A stretch of DNA of 64,000 nt, from positions 372,001-436,000 of the forward strand of contig NZ_FSRU01000003.1 in the NCBI RefSeq assembly GCF_900142845.1, read 5' to 3'. Origin of the DNA: Paraburkholderia phenazinium (GTDB lineage: Bacteria; Pseudomonadota; Gammaproteobacteria; Burkholderiales; Burkholderiaceae). Below the pieces are notes generated by a model, which saw only the letters and a list, made by a program, of their open reading frames with translations, had not been told where the DNA came from and searched no databases. Below are positions 29,272 through 37,684 of the stretch, in pieces. How positions within the stretch are numbered: the first letter of the stretch is position 1; the number at the start of each line of letters is the position of its first letter. Both the position numbers and the translations under genes were made by a program.

Positions 29272-29279
29272 GGACGACC

Positions 29280-30236
29280 TCAGTGCGTGGCTCGATACCA
29301 GCGGGCGGTCGCGGCCAGCCCCTGGTCGGTTGTATAGGGAGGCTGCCAGCCGAGCACCGTGCGAATGCGGCTCGTATCGACCTGCAAACTGCCGATCAGA
29401 CGATCCACCTGGGCAGAACGGCCGGTCAGGTTGCCCGCCAGGCGCAACCAGCTCGCCGGCACCGGCACCAGGCGAGCCGGCGCCTGCAGATGCCTCGCCA
29501 GTGAGCGAGCCAGCTCCGCGACGGTCAGATCCTCGCCGTCCGCGACGTGGAAAGACTGGCCCGCCGCCTGGGGCGCGGTCACACAATGCACCAGCGCATC
29601 GGCCAGATTGTCCACGTAGACAAGACTGCGCTTCGCGCTAATCGCGCCGAGCGGCAACGGTAAGCCTTTGGAAAGGGCCGTCATCAGGCGCAGAAAATTG
29701 GCGCGCACGTCGGGACCGTACACAAGCGGCGGGCGGACGATCACGATCTCGAGCCCAAAGGCGTTGCCGTATTGCACCAGCACCTGCTCGGCCTCGTGCT
29801 TCGACTGGCCATAGGGATCCTGCGGCTGCGGCTGCGCGTCCTCGCGCAGTGGGCGGCCGGCGTCGGCCTCCGCCATGGCCTTGATGCTGCTGACAAAGAC
29901 CATGCGTCGCACGCCTTTTGCGCGCGCGGCCTCGGCAACCCGCAGGGCGCCTTCGACATTCGTCGCGCGGAATTCGGCAAGCGGGTTCGCAGCCGGGTCC
30001 TGCATGACGTGGACACGCGCCGCGAGGTGCACGACGCAGTCAGCCTGAAGTGCGTCAGGCCAGGCCTCGGTGAGGCCCGCGAAATTCTGCCCCTTGTGCA
30101 TCCATTCCTGGGTTCCTGTCGGACAGCCGCCGGGCTGACGGATCAAGCCGGTCACTTGATGACCGCCCTGCAACAGCGCGCCGCACAGGGCGCGTCCGAC
30201 GAAGCCGTTGGCGCCGGTGACGAGAACCTGACTCAT
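29280..30236 (-). CDS. NAD-dependent epimerase/reductase, WbpV/WbpK-like
   Basis: Short-chain dehydrogenase of 318 residues, probably reducing UDP-4-keto-6-deoxy-GlcNAc (the WbpM product) to UDP-QuiNAc or UDP-FucNAc, as WbpV and WbpK do in Pseudomonas aeruginosa. It has the nucleotide-binding TGANGFVGRAL at about residues 6-16, FVSSIKAMAE as the serine region and the catalytic YGQSK. ATG 30236 was preferred to GTG 30242: it overlaps the preceding stop as ATGA and has GGAAG at good spacing. The final product's stereochemistry at C4 cannot be read from sequence. Confidence 0.85.
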   Translation of the reverse strand: MSQVLVTGANGFVGRALCGALLQGGHQVTGLIRQPGGCPTGTQEWMHKGQNFAGLTEAWPDALQADCVVHLAARVHVMQDPAANPLAEFRATNVEGALRVAEAARAKGVRRMVFVSSIKAMAEADAGRPLREDAQPQPQDPYGQSKHEAEQVLVQYGNAFGLEIVIVRPPLVYGPDVRANFLRLMTALSKGLPLPLGAISAKRSLVYVDNLADALVHCVTAPQAAGQSFHVADGEDLTVAELARSLARHLQAPARLVPVPASWLRLAGNLTGRSAQVDRLIGSLQVDTSRIRTVLGWQPPYTTDQGLAATARWYRATH

Positions 30237-31078
30237 AGCCACTTCCAGCCGAACCGGTTGAAGAACTTGAACGCCGACGCGACGAACATCTGGATGTGCG
30301 TCGAGCCTTTGCGCGCGGCGCCGCCGCCGTGGTGGAGCACCCGCACGTCCGGCGTGTAGACCACGCGGGCGTGCTCATGCGTGCGCAGGCTCAGGTCGTA
30401 GTCTTCGAAGTAGAGGAAGTAGCGCGGATCGAAGCCGGCGAGCCCTTTGAGCAAGTCCGTGCGGAACAGCATGAAGCAGCCGCTCACGATGGGCGGGTCC
30501 CAGACGATGTCGCGGTCGTTGATGACGTCGCGCATTTCGTAGCGCGAGAGCCGTCGCGTGAACAGTCGTCTGATGCCGCCCGGCATGAAGCCCCTGACGA
30601 ACAGATCGAGCAGCGTCGGATAGCGGCGGCAGAGGTATTGCAGACGCCCTTCGTCGTCGCCGATGCGCGGCGTCAACAGACCGGCCTCGGGATGTTGGGC
30701 GAAGAAATCGAGGGCGTTCACCAGGGCGTCGCCGTCGAGATCGATATCGGGGTTCAGGACAAGGTGATAGCGACTCGCAGACCGTTCGATGGCGAGGTTA
30801 TGACCGCGTCCATAGCCGACGTTGCCGTGGCCGCTGATGAGGACTGTGGGAATGCCCCGCTCCTGCAGGGTGTTCAGGTCTGCGGAGATGTCCGGCAGTC
30901 CGCCGTTGTCGACCAGGTAAAGGGTGACCGCGAAAGCAGGACTGTTGACGCGCAACGCGTTGCATGCGGTCTCCAGACTCGACAAGGTGCGAGTGAGGAG
31001 CGCCAGGTCCGGCCGATAGACGACCACGGACACGGACAAGTTATCGCTCTCAGGGCGCGGCGCGTTTGTAGCTGTCAT
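30233..31078 (-). CDS. family 2 glycosyltransferase (rhamnosyltransferase-like)
   Basis: Cytoplasmic GT-A enzyme of 281 residues and first gene of the wbpV-wbpL-wbpM-like operon. It has LSVSVVVYRPDLALL, LYLVDNGGLPD, HLVLNPDIDLDGDAL (DxD) and FLYFEDYDLSLRTH, the ED segment common in rhamnosyl and related transferases such as WbbL. ATG 31078 was chosen, as an earlier ATG adds ten unrelated residues. The coding end overlaps the reductase gene by 4 bases. The nearby dTDP-rhamnose genes make rhamnose a reasonable donor guess, but not an established one. Confidence 0.85.
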   Translation of the reverse strand: MTATNAPRPESDNLSVSVVVYRPDLALLTRTLSSLETACNALRVNSPAFAVTLYLVDNGGLPDISADLNTLQERGIPTVLISGHGNVGYGRGHNLAIERSASRYHLVLNPDIDLDGDALVNALDFFAQHPEAGLLTPRIGDDEGRLQYLCRRYPTLLDLFVRGFMPGGIRRLFTRRLSRYEMRDVINDRDIVWDPPIVSGCFMLFRTDLLKGLAGFDPRYFLYFEDYDLSLRTHEHARVVYTPDVRVLHHGGGAARKGSTHIQMFVASAFKFFNRFGWKWL

Positions 31079-31246
31079 GTTCGTAAGTGGGTGTCGTCTT
31101 AGCGACACTTATCTATGTATGGCCCGCGACGGAACCGCAATTTTGCTCAAATTGGCGTGCTTCGGCAACTTGGCTTTCCATTTGTTACTGCACGAAACGC
31201 GCCGGTAAACATTGCATTGAAGCGGCGCAGGTCGGTCAGCGAGTGT

Positions 31247-33274
31247 CTAAAGCGTACCGGCGGTCTCGATAAGCCCTATAGACCGCAGCTTGAACGACCT
31301 CGGGCGATTATCAGCATCAATCTGCGGAACGAAAGGAACATGATCGTCAACTGTCAAGTTAACCCGAAACGGCTTCACTTCGGGCGAAGCTGCACAGGTC
31401 AACGGCAAGGAGAGAGTTTGCACTCCGGCCTTGTCAAGCGACAGCACCTGGTCCAGACAACCCGGACTGCTCGCATGAAGCAGCGCGTGCTGTGGGGCAG
31501 CGCCTGTAAACAGGTCTCGGGGAACTTCGATCACCATGCGCAAGCTGCTCTCATTTGAGCGCTTCAACATAATTGCTCCGTCCGGGCTAACCCACGCCTG
31601 GGGATCACCGTCTCGCTTGAATATGCCTCGTTTGCTCGAGTAGTCCCCACTGGAAAAGTCGACTTCTCGTGCCAGATTTGCCGTGTCGCTATCTTCCGGT
31701 GCGAACGGAACATATGGCTGCACATCCCACAACTTGTACAAAGCGCCGCCGTCAAGCTTGAATAACACCGTGTGCTGCGACTCGTCCAGAACCGTCCGAA
31801 TAGACTTCTGACTGAGCCCTTCGGTGTACATGTCCGTCACGAAATACTTGTCGCGAAGCGCGTTAATTCTGGCGGCAGACCAGTGCTCGAAGTTCATGAA
31901 GCGCCGCTGCGAAAAGAGCGCAACAACAGGTGCCTGCCACCAGCCAGTACCGAATACTGTTGCATCGGGCGGCAGGGCCCGCACTCGATCCGCCATCTGG
32001 AACATGTCCAAAGCGTATTTCGGAGGTTGCGGTGGGTGCGTTATTGTTTCCCCACTTCGAATCAAAAACAGTTGGCCGGCGACGACCGGCACCAGCGCAA
32101 GTAGCGTGACTGCACGCAGACCTCTCCCGCGGGCTACCGAGCGCTCAGGCGTCGCATCTGGACGACGCCATGCCTCAGCTAACACAACAACGATGAGACA
32201 TTGCAAGAGTACCAGGCCATCAACGATTCGACGCAGCCATGCCATTGCAGTCGGACCGATGAAGATCCACCAGAAAAAATACAGCCCTACTACTACCGCA
32301 AGCATCCCGAGAACCAACCGGATATGTGCCAGCCTTCTCCGGTCAAGAGCAAAGATCAAGCCGAGCGCAACGGGCACAACAACGCAGATTGCCAGCATCG
32401 GCGCAGCAACGCCAGTAAGGTCGGCAAGAATTGACAGATGTTGTACGCCCTTGTGAATCACACCTTCCGCAGCATGATTGGGTCTGGCTCCGGACTGCGC
32501 CAGAATCTGGCCGGCCTGAAACCGCCACCAGCCAAGATAGGCATGCACACTTCCCAGCTCGACTAACCGGAATACTTCCCAGGCAGCGACCGGCGCACCA
32601 AAACCGATCGCGAAGGCGACGAGGCGGCGCCATCTGTTCGGCTGCGTGAAAATCAGGCACGCGAGAACGAGCATCCCAGGGGCAACGCAGACCAGCGCAA
32701 CGACCTTCGTCAAGTAGGCCATACCGAACAACAGACCAGCGACGAACAGCCTGTGACGATCAGGAATGCCACGCACTTTGCGCGGGACCAACACGAATAT
32801 CCCAGCCAGAAACCAGACGAGTACTGGAATCTCACCGTATCCGCTCATGGAGTATTCGATGAAACCCGGGGTCGCCACGCATGCCATCATGCCAAACAGG
32901 GCAAGCCAAAGCGGTACCCCAACGCGACGGGTCAGAGCGATCACCATGCAAATGAGCGCCACGACATAGAGCAGGTTGACAACCTGGCTTGTAAACGGCG
33001 TGATGCCGCCTACCCAAAATGCAAGCGCCGCAGGCAAGATGAATGGGCCATCCGTTTGCGCCGGAAACGAAAAGAACTGGTCGTAAAAGAAGCCGTAACC
33101 TTCCCCACGAGAGAAGGACGCAGCCGTGTTGAGATTCATCGCCCCATCGAAGCTTGGGGGGGCAACCATCGCGTAACGCACCAGGCCGACGAAGGTGTAC
33201 GCAACGAGTGCGCCAAACAGCGCGCTTGCCAAGATCGCTACGATTGACACCTTTGCTCGATTCGATGCTTGCAT
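31247..33274 (-). CDS. polytopic membrane protein, putative GT39-like glycosyltransferase
   Basis: Integral-membrane protein of 675 residues. About 11 to 13 hydrophobic segments occupy roughly residues 10-430, and a soluble periplasmic domain of about 240 residues follows. The first external loop contains APPSFDGAMNLNTAASFSRGEGYGFFYD, where an Asp sits at the position used by GT-C enzymes for catalysis. The layout matches PMT/ArnT-type GT-C transferases with an added C-terminal domain, but I cannot name a characterised relative. It follows the GT2 gene at 33496 after 221 bases on the same strand. The region is visibly richer in A+T than the flanks, consistent with acquisition. Confidence 0.72.
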   Translation of the reverse strand: MQASNRAKVSIVAILASALFGALVAYTFVGLVRYAMVAPPSFDGAMNLNTAASFSRGEGYGFFYDQFFSFPAQTDGPFILPAALAFWVGGITPFTSQVVNLLYVVALICMVIALTRRVGVPLWLALFGMMACVATPGFIEYSMSGYGEIPVLVWFLAGIFVLVPRKVRGIPDRHRLFVAGLLFGMAYLTKVVALVCVAPGMLVLACLIFTQPNRWRRLVAFAIGFGAPVAAWEVFRLVELGSVHAYLGWWRFQAGQILAQSGARPNHAAEGVIHKGVQHLSILADLTGVAAPMLAICVVVPVALGLIFALDRRRLAHIRLVLGMLAVVVGLYFFWWIFIGPTAMAWLRRIVDGLVLLQCLIVVVLAEAWRRPDATPERSVARGRGLRAVTLLALVPVVAGQLFLIRSGETITHPPQPPKYALDMFQMADRVRALPPDATVFGTGWWQAPVVALFSQRRFMNFEHWSAARINALRDKYFVTDMYTEGLSQKSIRTVLDESQHTVLFKLDGGALYKLWDVQPYVPFAPEDSDTANLAREVDFSSGDYSSKRGIFKRDGDPQAWVSPDGAIMLKRSNESSLRMVIEVPRDLFTGAAPQHALLHASSPGCLDQVLSLDKAGVQTLSLPLTCAASPEVKPFRVNLTVDDHVPFVPQIDADNRPRSFKLRSIGLIETAGTL

Positions 33275-33495
33275 CTGGTATTGAATCGTAAGTTGTCATG
33301 CCGCTCGATACAACCGACTGAGCGCGCGAAGGAGTGATGCCCTGGGTGCCGGGGCACATCCAGGGTTGACCACTGCAAATTTGGCGAGCCTCGATACCAG
33401 CGCGCCAACCTCAGGACATCGTCAGCAAATAGCACGCCCGCCGACTCAATGCACAAGTGCCCCCAACGACACCGAGGCGAAAGCCCTGCGAATGG

Positions 33496-34518
33496 TTACT
33501 GGCGCAACTTAGACGATGGTCCTGGCACCGCCAGATAGGCAAAGCGTTTCGCTTCAAGTCTGCCTTTCGTCACTGTGTCGAGTACCAGTCCGCAGACGAG
33601 GAACAGAAAGCCGAGCAGCACCAGCGCGGCGCACAGCACGGCCGTAGGCATCCGGGGCACAAGCCCTGTGTTCACGTAAGTTTCGAAGAGCGGAATGGCG
33701 AGGACGATCGAGAGCAGCAGACTGGCAAAGAAACAGATGGAAAAGAACGCCAGTGGACGCTCAAGCTTGAACAGCTTGAGAATCGTCATCAGGATCCTGA
33801 AACCGTCCCGGTAGGTATTGAGCTTGCTGACCGAACCTTCTGGCCGGCTACCGTAATAGGTGTCCACCTCTGCCACGGGCATGCGCAACTCGAGAGCGTG
33901 CACGGCCAGCTCCGTTTCGGTTTCGAAACCTTGCGCATGAGCGGGAAAGGACTTCACGTAGCGGCGCGAAAAGATCCGATAGCCGGACAACATATCGCGG
34001 AACGTACGGCCAAAAATTGACGCAGCGAAGCCGGTGAGCATAACGTTGCCGAGACGATGACCGGCCCGATAGGCCGCCGCTTCGTCAGACACGCGGCAGC
34101 CCACCACCATATCGAGGCCTTCGTTGACGAGGGTTTCGATCAACTGAGACGCAACGCTAGCATCATAAGTATTGTCGCCGTCGACCATGACATAGACGTC
34201 GGCGTCCACATCGGCGAACATGCGGCGGATTACGTTGCCCTTACCCTGAAGCGCGACGCGACGCACCTGGGCACCTGCCGCACGCGCAACGTCCGACGTA
34301 CCGTCCGTTGAGTTGTTATCGAACACGTATATCCGGGCGTTCGGAAGATACTGCCGAAAGTCCGCGACGACCTGAGCGATGGTGCTCGCCTCGTTGTAGC
34401 ACGGCAAGATGACCGCGACGTCGTGATCCACTTCTTTCCCTCGTTCGTCGATCGGCGTAACAGGGGCGATCCAGTTCACACAAGCGCAAGCCCGCCCCAG
34501 AACACCGCTAGTGTTCAA
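33496..34518 (-). CDS. polyprenyl-phosphate-type family 2 glycosyltransferase
   Basis: GT2 protein of 340 residues with two C-terminal membrane helices. The soluble part has DVAVILPCYNEASTIAQVV, YVFDNNSTDGTSDVA and MVDGDNTYDA with the DGD metal motif, then GYRIFSRRYVKSF. The two membrane segments lie at about 262-283 and 300-322. The layout resembles DPM1-like enzymes that glycosylate polyprenyl phosphate, so it may charge a lipid carrier for the GT-C protein encoded downstream on the same strand. The first 29 residues before the GT core are not family-like; a GTG start near residue 30 is possible. Confidence 0.8.
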   Translation of the reverse strand: MNTSGVLGRACACVNWIAPVTPIDERGKEVDHDVAVILPCYNEASTIAQVVADFRQYLPNARIYVFDNNSTDGTSDVARAAGAQVRRVALQGKGNVIRRMFADVDADVYVMVDGDNTYDASVASQLIETLVNEGLDMVVGCRVSDEAAAYRAGHRLGNVMLTGFAASIFGRTFRDMLSGYRIFSRRYVKSFPAHAQGFETETELAVHALELRMPVAEVDTYYGSRPEGSVSKLNTYRDGFRILMTILKLFKLERPLAFFSICFFASLLLSIVLAIPLFETYVNTGLVPRMPTAVLCAALVLLGFLFLVCGLVLDTVTKGRLEAKRFAYLAVPGPSSKLRQ

Positions 34519-35258
34519 AAGCCGACATGATACCTGCCCTTGTCTTTGAAATGACCAACTAGCGACGGGAAACCCACGGTTTTAGTCAAAAAGCGACACC
34601 CTCCGATCACATGTCTCGGCGTGAAAGACCGTGTGATAGTGACCGGACTCGCAGTAACGAATCGACCTGCTTACGCTTTTGTTTTATTAAATACCAACGA
34701 TTTTAAGTAGCTTAATGCACGTCAACCTTCTACTTCGAACAGGCACCGTTCCACGGATAGCTTAAGGCCACGCTATGCGGCCTCAAATCTAGCTGCCCCT
34801 TAAAAAACCCAACGACCTAAACAGCGCAACGGCCGGATTCTTCGCGGTAGTTCACCTGGGAATGGAATAATGAACTAATGACTTCGCTATAATCGTTGCT
34901 TACAATCAGCCATACGGAACGCTGGGAGATGTTCCGGCACTCCGCGCACTCCAATGCCGGCGTGTGAGGCACGGCCGACCTGACAACAAGGAGGAGTGGT
35001 TGACGACCGGCAATCAAACTCGTGCGACAGACCATGAAGCGCTCCGCGAGCTACGTGCTCGCAGCGGTGGAATCTCCGCCTCTGCTCCCCTCAAGACGGC
35101 GAAGCCGGCACCTCGGAACGCCGGGACCGGTGCAGGCTCTGTTGGACATCCCATCAAAATGATGACCTCACCGAAAGAAGCGAATCGTAACTAATCCGCA
35201 GCGCGCAAAGGCAACGTAGCGCGAAAGTTATTTTCAGTAATTTTTCTCAATTCACAAA
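34519..35258. other. 740-bp A+T-rich divergent intergenic region
   Basis: No supported full-length gene. It separates a minus-strand GT2 gene from a plus-strand sulfotransferase-like gene and probably holds both promoters; a perfect TATAAT lies at 34888-34893 without a good -35. A strong Shine-Dalgarno (AAGGAGG, 34988-34994) precedes a TTG at 35000 that opens a 64-codon frame to 35194; the product is Ala/Arg/Lys-rich and unrecognised, so I list it only as a possibility. No transposase remnant was seen. Confidence 0.5.
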
Positions 35259-36125
35259 ATGCGGACCGTAATCGTTCACTACCACCTTTTTAAAAATGCT
35301 GGCACCACGATAGACAGCATTCTGGATCGAAATTTCACTGGCGATGCGCACGGCCACCTTGAAGGTCCCTACCCCTGGTCGACCGTCAGCCCAAACGAAA
35401 TTTTGAACCACGCGCTTGCCAATCCGGCACTGCGCGTCATCTCAAGTCATCAGGCCAGGCTGCCGCTCCCTCAGCACCCGTCGATTACCTTTCTTCCCAT
35501 CCTGTTCCTTCGCCACCCAATCGATCGCTTTGCGTCGGTCTACGAGTTCGAGCGACGGCAACCGGCGGATAGCATCAGTCCGAGCGTAGCCATTGCCCGA
35601 AATGGCGGCCTGGCCGCTTTTGCAAATTGGGTCGTCGAACGTGAAGCGACTGCGGTGTGCCGGAACTTCCAGGTTGCTCACCTCGCCAGCGCCCAGAGCG
35701 ATATGCGCGAGGCACGCGCGACGCATAGCGACTACCTTCAGGCACTCGCTCATCTGAGGAGCCTTCCGTTCTTCGGCATCGTCGAGTCGTTCGAAGATTC
35801 CATGCAGGTATTGCAGGAGTTTCTCCGACCGCATGTCGGGGAGCTCAACATCGACTTTTCGATTGAGAACTTTACCCCGGGGCGCAAGGCGACCCTGGAA
35901 GATCGACTCGAGCATATCGAAAGCGAACTCGGACCGTCGCTGTACCGTGAACTACTCGAGCACAACGCGCTTGACCTGTTGCTCTATCGCGAAGCCGAGC
36001 AAAGGTTTGCAGCCAACCTCCTCACGCGCCAACTGGACAACAGTCCTCCTCCGGCGCGAAAGGGCCTGCGGGCGCGAGTCATGCGAGCGTTTCGACCAAA
36101 CTCGAAATCACCGGTAGGTGCGTGA
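35259..36125 (+). CDS. sulfotransferase-like protein
   Basis: Protein of 288 residues resembling PAPS-dependent sulfotransferases, which move sulfate to a glycan or small-molecule hydroxyl. The N-terminal VHYHLFKNAGTTIDSIL (about 6-22) corresponds to the 5'-phosphosulfate loop, where Lys12 is the expected catalytic and phosphate-binding residue, and ILFLRHPIDRFASVYEF (about 81-97) to the 3'-phosphate-binding segment with Arg85 and Ser93. No signal peptide or membrane segment is visible, so it should be cytoplasmic. It is alone on its strand, flanked by glycan genes. No PAPS-synthesis genes are in the window. Substrate is unknown. Confidence 0.75.
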   Translation: MRTVIVHYHLFKNAGTTIDSILDRNFTGDAHGHLEGPYPWSTVSPNEILNHALANPALRVISSHQARLPLPQHPSITFLPILFLRHPIDRFASVYEFERRQPADSISPSVAIARNGGLAAFANWVVEREATAVCRNFQVAHLASAQSDMREARATHSDYLQALAHLRSLPFFGIVESFEDSMQVLQEFLRPHVGELNIDFSIENFTPGRKATLEDRLEHIESELGPSLYRELLEHNALDLLLYREAEQRFAANLLTRQLDNSPPPARKGLRARVMRAFRPNSKSPVGA

Positions 36126-36169
36126 CCCTGTGGCCGGCCTTCAGGGATGCGCAGGAAACATGAGATGGG

Positions 36170-37285
36170 TTAAGTCGGATTCTGATAGGCAGCAGCTTCA
36201 CGACTCAGCGGCGATTTCTGACTGCCAGATCCTTCAGGAACCTTCAGCAGCTTCGGCGCACTCAAGCGACTGGAGAGGAAGTGAAGCGCGAAACCCATTA
36301 TCGTGACCGTGACCATATAGAACACGTAGATAGCGACTTTGGGTTGCTCAACGAACCCGAAGAAGTGGCGATACCACCCGATAAACGGCATGTGGACGAG
36401 GTAGACCTCGAAACTGATCTGCGTCAGGCGCGGCAAGTGCCAGGGAAGTGAGCAAATTGCAAAGGCAACAATGATGCCTCCGAGCCCGAGCATCGGATGC
36501 ACAATCGGGTCGAACAGCTTATAAAAAGTCAGGACCGTTCCCGTGACGAACAGCAACACGCCCAGCGGCAGCGACTTCCGCAGGAGAGCTTCCGTGCGAG
36601 CGCGGTCTTCTCCCAGATTGATGCCGATATACATCCCGATGGCAAACGAAGCCAGCCAGAAAATCACCGACGATGCCTGCGAGAACAAGCCCGTATGGAG
36701 TGGATGATGTATCCACACCGAGTGGAACACCACGACAGCAGCGACCGCAAGCAACCTGTATCGCTTTATCGCCATGTAGAGCAGCGGAAACACGAGATAC
36801 AGCTCGATCAATGCGTACAAAAACCAGTAGTGCGTAGAGAACGGATTGAAGCCGTTTTTCAGAACGAGGATGACATTGCACACCCAATCTTCCGGCGTAA
36901 ACGGCCCGCCGAATGGGCGATCCCACGTTCCTGCGGCAACGGACGCGCCCTGAAAGGCAAAAATGGCGACAACGGTCACCCAATAAGGTATGTAAATGCG
37001 TTTCGCACGGGCGACGATGAAGCGAAGCCAGTCAGGCCTCTTACCGGTTAGGGAAAGAGCCAACCCCATCCCGCTGACGGCGAAGAACAGATCATCTGCC
37101 TCCCATCCGAGCTGGAACGGTAGGGCAATGATCCGCTGAGGTGTCGACACCAGTTCATGCAGGCTATGCGCCATTGGATAGAAAAATATCCAGAAGTGAA
37201 ACGACAACACTCCAACCATGGCCATCAAGCGCATGTTGTCTAGCCAAGGAATGAATTGACTACCTTTGTTGCCGACGATCCTCAC
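36170..37285 (-). CDS. acyltransferase 3 family protein (OafA/YrhL-like)
   Basis: Integral-membrane O-acyltransferase candidate of 371 residues with about ten hydrophobic segments. Members such as OafA acetylate O-antigen sugars. The N-terminal WLDNMRLMAMVGVLSFHFWIF carries the histidine (about residue 30) that is conserved in the family, and THYWFLYALIELYLVFPLLY is the usual second signature. The final 30 residues are a short basic cytoplasmic tail; no SGNH domain is fused. It is convergent with the sulfotransferase-like gene and divergent from the membrane protein at 37685. Which sugar it modifies is unknown. Confidence 0.87.
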   Translation of the reverse strand: MRIVGNKGSQFIPWLDNMRLMAMVGVLSFHFWIFFYPMAHSLHELVSTPQRIIALPFQLGWEADDLFFAVSGMGLALSLTGKRPDWLRFIVARAKRIYIPYWVTVVAIFAFQGASVAAGTWDRPFGGPFTPEDWVCNVILVLKNGFNPFSTHYWFLYALIELYLVFPLLYMAIKRYRLLAVAAVVVFHSVWIHHPLHTGLFSQASSVIFWLASFAIGMYIGINLGEDRARTEALLRKSLPLGVLLFVTGTVLTFYKLFDPIVHPMLGLGGIIVAFAICSLPWHLPRLTQISFEVYLVHMPFIGWYRHFFGFVEQPKVAIYVFYMVTVTIMGFALHFLSSRLSAPKLLKVPEGSGSQKSPLSREAAAYQNPT

Positions 37286-37684
37286 AAAATCTCCCCATAT
37301 TATTGAAGGCTAGGCATCACCGCGGAGGCCAAGACTTCTCAACAGGTAGCAAGGCTCATTCCGCGCCTCGTTTCAGCCTCAACGCGGACGGCGAAACTAT
37401 CCGCGCGAACAATAGGGGATGGCACATTGCAGTGATCGCATCGGGCCGACAGATAGAAACAGCCTACCGAGCGCACGCCTGCATTGCGTTCGGCCGCGGT
37501 GTGCCGCTACTCCCGACGGGACGGCCTGCCTCCATCGCCTCTACGTGGGGCACGCCAAAATTCGCCGTGGCAATGACAGTTGCTCAGCAAGCACAAACCC
37601 GTCGCCACCGACGTCGCGAATGGTAGTATCGAGCCGCGCTTTTTTCGCACGGGATGTTCCACCCTCTGTTCTCGCACTAAAACT
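37286..37684. other. divergent intergenic region
   Basis: About 400 bases with no supported gene between the minus-strand acyltransferase and the plus-strand membrane protein. It should contain both promoters. I see no clear hexamer pair, repeat or RNA structure. Confidence 0.4.

Noticed and set aside
34519..35258. Possible insertion-sequence remnant in the long A+T-rich gap
   Set aside because: No terminal inverted repeats, target duplication or transposase motifs could be found by reading either strand.
37303..37626. 107-codon plus-strand frame in the divergent gap before the membrane protein at 37685
   Set aside because: No ribosome-binding site, mixed low-complexity composition, and no recognisable family; treated as non-coding.
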